This document shows positions 52,931 to 64,000 of a stretch of 64,000 nucleotides of DNA, one piece after another; the stretch's first letter is position 1; each line of letters starts with the position of its first letter. Below the pieces are notes generated by a model that saw only the letters and a program-made list of their open reading frames with translations, did no database searches and was not told the DNA's origin. This DNA comes from Auanema rhodensis. Lineage: Eukaryota > Nematoda > Chromadorea > Rhabditida > Rhabditidae. Where the stretch lies: positions 20,165,638 to 20,229,637 of the forward strand of contig OZ059900.1 of NCBI GenBank assembly GCA_964057225.1. The letters run 5' to 3'. A program made the translations under genes and the position numbers.

Positions 52931-55900
52931 TGCAATGTCAATGAAACCTAGCTCAAAATTGTTCGTACAACGTCTAGTTCCACTTTCACGACAAAAAAAC
53001 AGGGGTTAGAAAATTAAGGAAATTAGCATATTCTGAGGGCACGCCCCTTATGGCTAATATTGATTAAATCGATTTTTGTTCATATGAGTCGTCAAATGCA
53101 ACGAATTTCAGCGTGTTACATACTAAAATGAAGCATTTTACATGCTGAACACTAGAAAAATACAAAAACACAGTATTTCCCATGAGAAATATTTTATTAT
53201 GCTGGAAAACCAGTTTTTGAAAATTTCGCTGTAAACAAGGTTTTGACTTACGATTTCATGTGTTCAAACTCATGCAATGTCAATGAAACCTAGCTCAAAA
53301 TTGTTCGTACAACGTCTAGTTCCACTTTCACGACAAAAAAACAGGGGTTAGAAAATTAGGGAAATTAGCATATTCTGAGGGCACGCCCCTTATGGCTAAT
53401 ATTGATTAAATCGATTTTTGTTCATATGAGTCGTCAAATGCAACGAATTTCAGCGTGTTACATACTAAAATGAAGCATTTTACATGCTGAACACTAGAAA
53501 AATACAAAAACACAGTATTTCCCATGAGAAATATTTTATTATGCTGGAAAACCAGTTTTTGGAAATTTCGCTGTAAACAAGGTTTTGACTTACGATTTCA
53601 TGTGTTCAAACTCATGCAATGTCAATGAAACCTAGCTCAAAATTGTTCGTACAACGTCTAGTTCCACTTTCCGACAAAAAAACAGGGGTTAGAAAATTAA
53701 GGAAATTAGCATATTCTGAGGGCACGCCCCTTATGGCTAATATTGATTAAATCGATTTTTGTTCATATGAGTCGTCAAATGCAACGAATTTCAGCGTGTT
53801 ACATACTAAAATGAAGCATTTTACATGCTGAACACTAAAAAAATACAAAAACACAGTATTTCCCATGAGAAATATTTTATTATGCTGGAAAACCAGTTTT
53901 TGGAAATTTCGCTGTAAACAAGGTTTTGACTTACGATTTCATGTGTTCAAACTCATGCAATGTCAATGAAACCTAGCTCAAAATTGTTCGTACAACGTCT
54001 AGTTCCACTTTCACGACAAAAAAACAGGGGTTAGAAAATTAAGGAAATTAGCATATTCTGAGGACATGCCCCTTATGGCTAATATTGATTAAATCGATTT
54101 TTGTTCATATGAGTCGTCAAATGCAACGAATTTCAGCGTGCTACATACTAAAATGAAGCATTTTACATGCTGAACACTAGAAAAATACAAAAACACAGTA
54201 TTTCCCATGAGAAATATTTTATTATGCTGAAAACCAGTTTTTGGAAATTTCGCTGTAAACAAGGTTTTGACTTACGATTTCATGTGTTCAAACTCATGCA
54301 ATGTCAATGAAGCCTAGCTCAAAATTGTTCGTACAACGTCTAGTTCCACTTTCACGACAAAAAAACAAGGGTTAGAAAATTAAGGAAATTAGCATATTCT
54401 GAGGGCACGCCCCTTATGGCTAATATTGATTAAATCGATTTTTGTTCATATGAGTCGTCAAATGCAACGAATTTCAGCGTGTTACATACTAAAATGAAGC
54501 ATTTTACATGCTGAACACTAGAAAAATAAAAAAACACAGTATTTCCCATGAGAAATATTTTATTATGCTGGAAAACCAGTTTTTGGAAATTTCGCTGTAA
54601 GCAAGGTTTTGACTTACGATTTCATGTGTTCAAACTCATGCAATGTCAATGAAACCTAGCTCAAAATTGTTCGTACAACGTCTAGTTCCACTTTCACGAC
54701 AAAAAAACAGGGGTTAGAAAATTAGGGAAATTAGCATATTCTGAGGGCACGCCCCTATGGCTAATATTGATTAAATCGATTTTTGTTCATATGAGTCGTC
54801 AAATGCAACGAATTTCAGCGTGTTACATACTAAAATGAAGCATTTTACATGCTAAACACTAGAAAAATACAAAAACACAGTATTTCCCATGAGAAATATT
54901 TTATTATGCTGGAAAACCAGTTTTTGAAAATTTCGCTGTAAACAAGGTTTTGACTTACGATTTCATGTGTTCAAACTCATGCAATGTCAATGAAACCTAG
55001 CTCAAAATTGTTCGTACAACGTCTAGTTCCACTTTCACGACAAAAAAACAGGGGTTAGAAAATTAGGGAAATTAGCATATTCTGAGGGCACGCCCCTTAT
55101 GGCTAATATTGATTAAATCGATTTTTGTTCATATGAATCGTCAAATGCAACGAATTTCAGCGTGTTACATACTAAAATGAAGCATTTTACATGCTGAACA
55201 CTAGAAAAATACAAAAACACAGTATTTCCCATGAGAAATATTTTATTATGCTGGAAAACCAGTTTTTGGAAATTTCGCTGTAAACCAGGTTTTGACTTAC
55301 GATTTCATGTGTTCAAACTCATGCAATGTCAATGAAACCTAGCTCAAAATTGTTCGTACAACGTCTAGTTCCACTTTCACGACAAAAAAACAGGGGTTAG
55401 AAAATTAAGGAAATTAGCATATTCTGAGGGCACGCCCCTTATGGCTAATATTGATTAAATCGATTTTTGTTCATATGAGTCGTCAAATGCAACGAATTTC
55501 AGCGTGTTACATACTAAAATGAAACATTTTACATGCTGAACACTAGAAAAATACAAAAACACAGTATTTCCCATGAGAAATATTTTATTATGCTGGAAAA
55601 CCAGTTTTTGGAAATTTCGCTGTAAACAAGGTTTTGACTTACGATTTCATGTGTTCAAACTCATGCAATGTCAATGAAACCTAGCTCAAAATTGTTCGTA
55701 CAACGTCTAGTTCCACTTTCACGACAAAAAAACAGGGGTTAGAAAATTAAGGAAATTAGCATATTCTGAGGGCACGCCCCTTATGGCTAATATTGATTAA
55801 ATCGATTTTTGTTCATATGAGTCGTCAAATGCAACGAATTTCAGCGTGTTACATACTAAAATGAAGCATTTTACATGCTGAACACTAGAAAAATACAAAA

Positions 55901-56347
55901 ACACAGTATTTCCCATGAGAAATATTTTATTATGCTGGAAAACCAGTTTTTGGAAATTTCGCTGTAAACAAGGTTTTGACTTACGATTTCATGTGTTCAA
56001 ACTCATGCAATGTCAATGAAACCTAGCTCAAAATTGTTCGTACAACGTCTGGTTCCACTTTCACGACAAAAAAACAGGGGTTAGAAAATTAAGGAAATTA
56101 GCATATTCTGAGGGCACGCCCCTTATGGCTAATATTGATTAAATCGATTTTTGTTCATATGAGTCGTCAAATGCAACGAATTTCAGCGTGTTACATACTA
56201 AAATGAAGCATTTTACATGCTGAACACTAGAAAAATACAAAAACACAGTATTTCCCATGAGAAATATTTTATTATGCTGGAAAACCAGTTTTTGGAAATT
56301 TCGCTGTAAACAAGGTTTTGACTTACGATTTCATGTGTTCAAACTCA
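52931..56347. repeat. Ten-unit higher-order block, copy 1 (3417 bp)
   Basis: Marked units: TTTTGAAAAT (52931), TTAGGGA (53273), CTTTCCGAC/ACTAAAAAAA (53615, 341 bp), GAGGACATG/GTGCTAC/CTGAAAACC (53956, 341 bp), GAAGCC/ACAAGGG/GTAAGCAAGG (54297), CCCCTATGG/CTAAACAC/TTTTGAAAAT (54639, 341 bp), ATGAATCG/AACCAGG (54980), AAACATT (55322), consensus (55664), CTGGTTCC (56006). The three one-base losses give 3417 bp. Confidence 0.9.
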
Positions 56348-59300
56348 TGCAATGTCAATGAAACCTAGCTCAAAATTGTTCGTACAACGTCTAGTTCCAC
56401 TTTCACGACAAAAAAACAGGGGTTAGAAAATTAAGGAAATTAGCATATTCTGAGGGCACGCCCCTTATGGCTAATATTGATTAAATCGATTTTTGTTCAT
56501 ATGAGTCGTCAAATGCAACGAATTTCAGCGTGTTACATACTAAAATGAAGCATTTTACATGCTGAACACTAGAAAAATACAAAAACACAGTATTTCCCAT
56601 GAGAAATATTTTATTATGCTGGAAAACCAGTTTTTGAAAATTTCGCTGTAAACAAGGTTTTGACTTACGATTTCATGTGTTCAAACTCATGCAATGTCAA
56701 TGAAACCTAGCTCAAAATTGTTCGTACAACGTCTAGTTCCACTTTCACGACAAAAAAACAGGGGTTAGAAAATTAGGGAAATTAGCATATTCTGAGGGCA
56801 CGCCCCTTATGGCTAATATTGATTAAATCGATTTTTGTTCATATGAGTCGTCAAATGCAACGAATTTCAGCGTGTTACATACTAAAATGAAGCATTTTAC
56901 ATGCTGAACACTAGAAAAATACAAAAACACAGTATTTCCCATGAGAAATATTTTATTATGCTGGAAAACCAGTTTTTGGAAATTTCGCTGTAAACAAGGT
57001 TTTGACTTACGATTTCATGTGTTCAAACTCATGCAATGTCAATGAAACCTAGCTCAAAATTGTTCGTACAACGTCTAGTTCCACTTTCCGACAAAAAAAC
57101 AGGGGTTAGAAAATTAAGGAAATTAGCATATTCTGAGGGCACGCCCCTTATGGCTAATATTGATTAAATCGATTTTTGTTCATATGAGTCGTCAAATGCA
57201 ACGAATTTCAGCGTGTTACATACTAAAATGAAGCATTTTACATGCTGAACACTAAAAAAATACAAAAACACAGTATTTCCCATGAGAAATATTTTATTAT
57301 GCTGGAAAACCAGTTTTTGGAAATTTCGCTGTAAACAAGGTTTTGACTTACGATTTCATGTGTTCAAACTCATGCAATGTCAATGAAACCTAGCTCAAAA
57401 TTGTTCGTACAACGTCTAGTTCCACTTTCACGACAAAAAAACAGGGGTTAGAAAATTAAGGAAATTAGCATATTCTGAGGACATGCCCCTTATGGCTAAT
57501 ATTGATTAAATCGATTTTTGTTCATATGAGTCGTCAAATGCAACGAATTTCAGCGTGCTACATACTAAAATGAAGCATTTTACATGCTGAACACTAGAAA
57601 AATACAAAAACACAGTATTTCCCATGAGAAATATTTTATTATGCTGAAAACCAGTTTTTGGAAATTTCGCTGTAAACAAGGTTTTGACTTACGATTTCAT
57701 GTGTTCAAACTCATGCAATGTCAATGAAGCCTAGCTCAAAATTGTTCGTACAACGTCTAGTTCCACTTTCACGACAAAAAAACAAGGGTTAGAAAATTAA
57801 GGAAATTAGCATATTCTGAGGGCACGCCCCTTATGGCTAATATTGATTAAATCGATTTTTGTTCATATGAGTCGTCAAATGCAACGAATTTCAGCGTGTT
57901 ACATACTAAAATGAAGCATTTTACATGCTGAACACTAGAAAAATAAAAAAACACAGTATTTCCCATGAGAAATATTTTATTATGCTGGAAAACCAGTTTT
58001 TGGAAATTTCGCTGTAAGCAAGGTTTTGACTTACGATTTCATGTGTTCAAACTCATGCAATGTCAATGAAACCTAGCTCAAAATTGTTCGTACAACGTCT
58101 AGTTCCACTTTCACGACAAAAAAACAGGGGTTAGAAAATTAGGGAAATTAGCATATTCTGAGGGCACGCCCCTATGGCTAATATTGATTAAATCGATTTT
58201 TGTTCATATGAGTCGTCAAATGCAACGAATTTCAGCGTGTTACATACTAAAATGAAGCATTTTACATGCTAAACACTAGAAAAATACAAAAACACAGTAT
58301 TTCCCATGAGAAATATTTTATTATGCTGGAAAACCAGTTTTTGAAAATTTCGCTGTAAACAAGGTTTTGACTTACGATTTCATGTGTTCAAACTCATGCA
58401 ATGTCAATGAAACCTAGCTCAAAATTGTTCGTACAACGTCTAGTTCCACTTTCACGACAAAAAAACAGGGGTTAGAAAATTAGGGAAATTAGCATATTCT
58501 GAGGGCACGCCCCTTATGGCTAATATTGATTAAATCGATTTTTGTTCATATGAATCGTCAAATGCAACGAATTTCAGCGTGTTACATACTAAAATGAAGC
58601 ATTTTACATGCTGAACACTAGAAAAATACAAAAACACAGTATTTCCCATGAGAAATATTTTATTATGCTGGAAAACCAGTTTTTGGAAATTTCGCTGTAA
58701 ACCAGGTTTTGACTTACGATTTCATGTGTTCAAACTCATGCAATGTCAATGAAACCTAGCTCAAAATTGTTCGTACAACGTCTAGTTCCACTTTCACGAC
58801 AAAAAAACAGGGGTTAGAAAATTAAGGAAATTAGCATATTCTGAGGGCACGCCCCTTATGGCTAATATTGATTAAATCGATTTTTGTTCATATGAGTCGT
58901 CAAATGCAACGAATTTCAGCGTGTTACATACTAAAATGAAACATTTTACATGCTGAACACTAGAAAAATACAAAAACACAGTATTTCCCATGAGAAATAT
59001 TTTATTATGCTGGAAAACCAGTTTTTGGAAATTTCGCTGTAAACAAGGTTTTGACTTACGATTTCATGTGTTCAAACTCATGCAATGTCAATGAAACCTA
59101 GCTCAAAATTGTTCGTACAACGTCTAGTTCCACTTTCACGACAAAAAAACAGGGGTTAGAAAATTAAGGAAATTAGCATATTCTGAGGGCACGCCCCTTA
59201 TGGCTAATATTGATTAAATCGATTTTTGTTCATATGAGTCGTCAAATGCAACGAATTTCAGCGTGTTACATACTAAAATGAAGCATTTTACATGCTGAAC

Positions 59301-59764
59301 ACTAGAAAAATACAAAAACACAGTATTTCCCATGAGAAATATTTTATTATGCTGGAAAACCAGTTTTTGGAAATTTCGCTGTAAACAAGGTTTTGACTTA
59401 CGATTTCATGTGTTCAAACTCATGCAATGTCAATGAAACCTAGCTCAAAATTGTTCGTACAACGTCTGGTTCCACTTTCACGACAAAAAAACAGGGGTTA
59501 GAAAATTAAGGAAATTAGCATATTCTGAGGGCACGCCCCTTATGGCTAATATTGATTAAATCGATTTTTGTTCATATGAGTCGTCAAATGCAACGAATTT
59601 CAGCGTGTTACATACTAAAATGAAGCATTTTACATGCTGAACACTAGAAAAATACAAAAACACAGTATTTCCCATGAGAAATATTTTATTATGCTGGAAA
59701 ACCAGTTTTTGGAAATTTCGCTGTAAACAAGGTTTTGACTTACGATTTCATGTGTTCAAACTCA
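56348..59764. repeat. Ten-unit higher-order block, copy 2 (3417 bp)
   Basis: It repeats copy 1 unit by unit, including all three one-base losses (units at 57032, 57373 and 58056), GTAAGCAAGG, AACCAGG and CTGGTTCC. I found no difference by eye over 3417 bp. This is the youngest large duplication in the window, or a place where an assembly could have duplicated or collapsed copies. Confidence 0.88.
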
Positions 59765-61474
59765 TGCAATGTCAATGAAACCTAGCTCAAAATTGTTCGT
59801 ACAACGTCTAGTTCCACTTTCACGACAAAAAAACAGGGGTTAGAAAATTAAGGAAATTAGCATATTCTGAGGGCACGCCCCTTATGGCTAATATTGATTA
59901 AATCGATTTTTGTTCAAATGAGTCGTCAAATGCAACGAATTTCAGCGTGTTACATACTAAAATGAAGGATTTTACATGCTGAACACTAGAAAAATACAAA
60001 AACACAGTATTTCCCATGAGAAATATTTTATTATGCTGGAAAACCAGTTTTTGGAAATTTCGCTGTAAACAAGGTTTTGACTTACGATTTCATGTGTTCA
60101 AACTCATGCAATGTCAATGAAACCTAGCTCAAAATTGTTCGTACAACGTCTAGTTCCACTTTCACGACAAAAAAACAGGGGTTAGAAAATTAAGGAAATT
60201 AGCATATTCTGAGGGCACGCCCCTTATGGCTAATATTGATTAAATCGATTTTTGTTCATATGAGTCGTCAAATGCAACGAATTTCAGCGTGTTACATACT
60301 AAAATGAAGCATTTTACATGCTGAACACTAGAAAAATACAAAAACACAGTATTTCCCATGAGAAATATTTTATTATGCTGGAAAACCAGTTTTTGGAAAT
60401 TTCGCTGTAAACAAGGTTTTGACTTACGATTTCATGTGTTCAAACTCATGCAATGTCAATGAAACCTAGCTCAAAATTGTTCGTACAACGTCTGGTTCCA
60501 CTTTCACGACAAAAAAACAGGGGTTAGAAAATTAAGGAAATTAGCATATTCTGAGGGCACGCCCCTTATGGCTAATATTGATTAAATCGATTTTTGTTCA
60601 TATGAGTCGTCAAATGCAACGAATTTCAGCGTGTTACATACTAAAATGAAGCATTTTACATGCTGAACACTAGAAAAATACAAAAACACAGTATTTCCCA
60701 TGAGAAATATTTTATTATGCTGGAAAACCAGTTTTTGGAAATTTCGCTGTAAACAAGGTTTTGACTTACGATTTCATGTGTTCAAACTCATGCAATGTCA
60801 ATGAAACCTAGCTCAAAATTGTTCGTACAACGTCTAGTTCCACTTTCACGACAAAAAAACAGGGGTTAGAAAATTAAGGAAATTAGCATATTCTGAGGGC
60901 ACGCCCCTTATGGCTAATATTGATTAAATCGATTTTTGTTCAAATGAGTCGTCAAATGCAACGAATTTCAGCGTGTTACATACTAAAATGAAGGATTTTA
61001 CATGCTGAACACTAGAAAAATACAAAAACACAGTATTTCCCATGAGAAATATTTTATTATGCTGGAAAACCAGTTTTTGGAAATTTCGCTGTAAACAAGG
61101 TTTTGACTTACGATTTCATGTGTTCAAACTCATGCAATGTCAATGAAACCTAGCTCAAAATTGTTCGTACAACGTCTAGTTCCACTTTCACGACAAAAAA
61201 ACAGGGGTTAGAAAATTAAGGAAATTAGCATATTCTGAGGGCACGCCCCTTATGGCTAATATTGATTAAATCGATTTTTGTTCATATGAGTCGTCAAATG
61301 CAACGAATTTCAGCGTGTTACATACTAAAATGAAGCATTTTACATGCTGAACACTAGAAAAATACAAAAACACAGTATTTCCCATGAGAAATATTTTATT
61401 ATGCTGGAAAACCAGTTTTTGGAAATTTCGCTGTAAACAAGGTTTTGACTTACGATTTCATGTGTTCAAACTCA
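59423..61474. repeat. Tandem three-unit duplication (2 x 1026 bp)
   Basis: Blocks 59423-60448 and 60449-61474 each consist of a CTGGTTCC unit, a TTCAAATGAG/GAAGGATTT unit and a consensus unit, and look identical. The first unit is also the last unit of the preceding ten-unit block, so the two amplifications overlap. Confidence 0.85.
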
Positions 61475-64000
61475 TGCAATGTCAATGAAGCCTAGCTCAA
61501 AATTGTTCGTACAACGTCTAGTTCCACTTTCACGACAAAAAAACAAGGGTTAGAAAATTAAGGAAATTAGCATATTCTGAGGGCACGCCCCTTATGGCTA
61601 ATATTGATTAAATCGATTTTTGTTCATATGAGTCGTCAAATGCAACGAATTTCAGCGTGTTACATACTAAAATGAAGCATTTTACATGCTGAACACTAGA
61701 AAAATACAAAAACACAGTATTTCCCATGAGAAATATTTTATTATGCTGGAAAACCAGTTTTTGGAAATTTCGCTGTAAACAAGGTTTTGACTTACGATTT
61801 CATGTGTTCAAACTCATGCAATGTCAATGAAACCTAGCTCAAAATTGTTCGTACAACGTCTAGTTCCACTTTCACGACAAAAAAACAGGGGTTAGAAAAT
61901 TAGGGAAATTAGCATATTCTGAGGGCACGCCCCTTATGGCTAATATTGATTAAATCGATTTTTGTTCATATGAATCGTCAAATGCAACGAATTTCAGCGT
62001 GTTACATACTAAAATGAAGCATTTTACATGCTGAACACTAGAAAAATACAAAAACACAGTATTTCCCATGAGAAATATTTTATTATGCTGGAAAACCAGT
62101 TTTTGGAAATTTCGCTGTAAACAAGGTTTTGACTTACGATTTCATGTGTTCAAACTCATGCAATGTCAATGAAACCTAGCTCAAAATTGTTCGTACAACG
62201 TCTAGTTCCACTTTCACGACAAAAAAACAGGGGTTAGAAAATTAAGGAAATTAGCATATTCTGAGGGCACGCCCCTTATGGCTAATATTGATTAAATCGA
62301 TTTTTGTTCATATGAGTCGTCAAATGCAACGAATTTCAGCGTGTTACATACTAAAATGAAGCATTTTACATGCTGAACACTAGAAAAATACAAAAACACA
62401 GTATTTCCCATGAGAAATATTTTATTATGCTGGAAAACCAGTTTTTGAAAATTTCGCTGTAAACAAGGTTTTGACTTACGATTTCATGTGTTCAAACTCA
62501 TGCAATGTCAATGAAACCTAGCTCAAAATTGTTCGTACAACGTCTAGTTCCACTTTCACGATAAAAAAACAGGGGTTAGAAAATTAGGGAAATTAGCATA
62601 TTCTGAGGGCACGCCCCTTATGGCTAATATTGATTAAATCGATTTTTGTTCATATGAATCGTCAAATGCAACGAATTTCAGCGTGTTACATACTAAAATA
62701 AAGCATTTTACATGCTGAACACTAGAAAAATACAAAAACACAGTATTTCCCATGAGAAATATTTTATTATGCTGGAAAACCAGTTTTTGGAAATTTCGCT
62801 GTAAACAAGGTTTTGACTTACGATTTCATGTGTTCAAACTCATGCAATGTCAATGAAACCTAGCTCAAAATTGTTCGTACAACGTCTAGTTCCACTTTCA
62901 CGACAAAAAAACAGGGGTTAGAAAATTAAGGAAATTAGCATATTCTGAGGGCACGCCCCTTATGGCTAATATTGATTAAATCGATTTTTGTTCATATGAG
63001 TCGTCAAATGCAACGAATTTCAGCGTGTTACATACTAAAATGAAGCATTTTACATGCTGAACACTAGAAAAATACAAAAACACAGTATTTCCCATGAGAA
63101 ATATTTTATTATGCTGGAAAACCAGTTTTTGGAAATTTCGCTGTAAACAAGGTTTTGACTTACGATTTCATGTGTTCAAACTCATGCAATGTCAATGAAA
63201 CCTAGCTCAAAATTGTTCGTACAACGTCTAGTTCCACTTTCACGACAAAAAAACAGGGGTTAGAAAATTAGGGAAATTAGCATATTCTGAGGGCACGCCC
63301 CTTATGGCTAATATTGATTAAATCGATTTTTGTTCATATGAATCGTCAAATGCAACGAATTTCAGCGTGTTACATACTAAAATGAAGCATTTTACATGCT
63401 GAACACTAGAAAAATACAAAAACACAGTATTTCCCATGAGAAATATTTTATTATGCTGGAAAACCAGTTTTTGGAAATTTCGCTGTAAACAAGGTTTTGA
63501 CTTACGATTTCATGTGTTCAAACTCATGCAATGTCAATGAAGCCTAGCTCAATATTGTTCGTACAACGTCTAGTTCCACTTTCACGACAAAAAAACAAGG
63601 GTTAGAAAATTAAGGAAATTAGCATATTCTGAGGGCACGCCCCTTATGGCTAATATTGATTAAATCGATTTTTGTTCATATGAGTCGTCAAATGCAACGA
63701 ATTTCAGCGTGTTACATACTAAAATGAAGCATTTTACATGCTGAACACTAGAAAAATACAAAAACACAGTATTTCCCATGAGAAATATTTTATTATGCTG
63801 GAAAACCAGTTTTTGGAAATTTCGCTGTAAACAAGGTTTTGACTTACGATTTCATGTGTTCAAACTCATGCAATGTCAATGAAACCTAGCTCAAAATTGT
63901 TCGTACAACGTCTAGTTCCACTTTCACGACAAAAAAAGAGGGGTTAGAAAATTAGGGAAATTAGCATATTCTGAGGGCACGCCCCTTATGGCTAATATTG
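59765..64000. repeat. Zone 9: last twelve units and one partial unit
   Basis: After the three-unit duplication come GAAGCC/ACAAGGG (61475), TTAGGGA/ATGAATCG (61817), TTTTGAAAAT (62159), ACGATAAAA/ATGAATCG/AAAATAAAG (62501), consensus (62843), ATGAATCG (63185), GAAGCC/AATATTG/ACAAGGG (63527) and a partial unit of 132 bp (63869-64000, AAAAAAAGAGG). The array continues past the window edge. Confidence 0.88.
60449..62500. repeat. Distant repeat of 51221-53272 (2052 bp)
   Basis: Six units share the order CTGGTTCC, GAAGGATTT, consensus, GAAGCC/ACAAGGG, TTAGGGA/ATGAATCG, TTTTGAAAAT with 51221-53272, 9228 bp upstream. Differences are small (for example CAGCTTGTT, ACTAAAAAAA and AACAAATT only upstream; TTCAAATGAG only here). 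The ten-unit duplication lies between the two copies. Confidence 0.8.

Larger units (their letters stand above)
1..64000. repeat. Satellite DNA array, 342-bp unit, about 187 head-to-tail copies
   Basis: The same sequence recurs without a break from end to end. The anchor TGCAATGTCA falls at 1, 339, 681, 1023, 1361, 1703, 2045 and so on to 63869. Spacing is 342 bp except for listed indels: 338 bp (units at 1 and 1023), 341 bp (one-base-deleted units) and 288 bp (unit at 50933). All copies are direct; no inverted copy, spacer or insertion was seen. The unit is about 34% G+C with runs of A and T, including a constant A7 at unit positions 63-69. Known satellites of this size are usually centromeric, pericentromeric or subtelomeric heterochromatin; the location here is not shown by the sequence. 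I do not recognise the family. Confidence 0.98.

Noticed and set aside
52931-59764. Assembly artefact as the explanation of the identical 3417-bp copies
   Set aside because: Not ruled out, but not preferred: several other blocks of different size are duplicated with a few differences, so real tandem amplification is common here. Read evidence is needed to decide.
1-64000. CRISPR array
   Set aside because: The repeat unit is 342 bp with no unique spacers and no cas genes; the copies abut directly.
1-64000. Primate alpha satellite, suggested by 342 = 2 x 171
   Set aside because: The sequence does not resemble alpha satellite as I know it, and no CENP-B box is present. The length agreement reflects nucleosome-scale units.
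1-64000. LTR retrotransposon or other mobile element within the array
   Set aside because: No terminal repeats, target-site duplications, coding remnants or spacing breaks were found. All length departures are explained by small deletions within units.
1-64000. Telomere-type short repeats, tRNA, rRNA or promoter elements in the unit
   Set aside because: No TTTAGGG or TTAGGG tandem run is present; the TTAGGG inside TTAGGGAAATT is single. No cloverleaf or rRNA segment was recognised, and TATA-like runs are not distinguishable from A/T-rich background.

Overview
The whole 64 kb window is one uninterrupted head-to-tail satellite DNA array. The unit is 342 bp (about 34% G+C, counted on the consensus). 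There are 187 complete units and one partial unit (63869-64000), all in the same orientation. I see no protein-coding gene, RNA gene, transposon, CRISPR array, inversion or unique sequence; both window edges lie inside the array. Units differ from the consensus by roughly 0-8 bases each (by-eye estimate). Unit phase here is arbitrary: position 1 of the unit is the T of TGCAATGTCA, and M1 is the unit starting at base 1.

Organism: a eukaryote with long homogeneous heterochromatic arrays, from a long-read assembly or clone. The unit length (two nucleosomes), A/T-rich A-tract composition and lack of similarity to animal satellites I know favour a flowering plant, but I do not recognise the family and cannot name the species. 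Whether the array is centromeric, pericentromeric or subtelomeric cannot be told from this window.

Layout, read from shared diagnostic variants. 1-3412: three-unit periodicity (1022/1026 bp). 3413-13672: three intermixed unit subfamilies with local two- and three-unit duplications. 13673-18460: units close to consensus. 18461-32468: a zone dominated by a 341-bp subfamily, with 11-, 6- and 8-unit duplications. 32469-43410: mixed. 43411-49566: two tandem copies of a nine-unit block (3078 bp). 49567-52930: transition containing a unit with a 54-bp deletion. 52931-59764: two tandem copies of a ten-unit block (3417 bp) that look identical. 59423-61474: a duplicated three-unit block. 61475-64000: units related to the transition zone.

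The array therefore records local, recent amplification: variants are private to zones of a few to about 20 kb, and block size changes along the array. Within the unit, positions 241-342 are nearly invariant and carry several short dyads, while most variants fall in 1-240. The unit itself appears to be an old, diverged tandem duplication of a half-unit of about 171 bp. No undescribed gene system is visible; the interest is in satellite structure and evolution.
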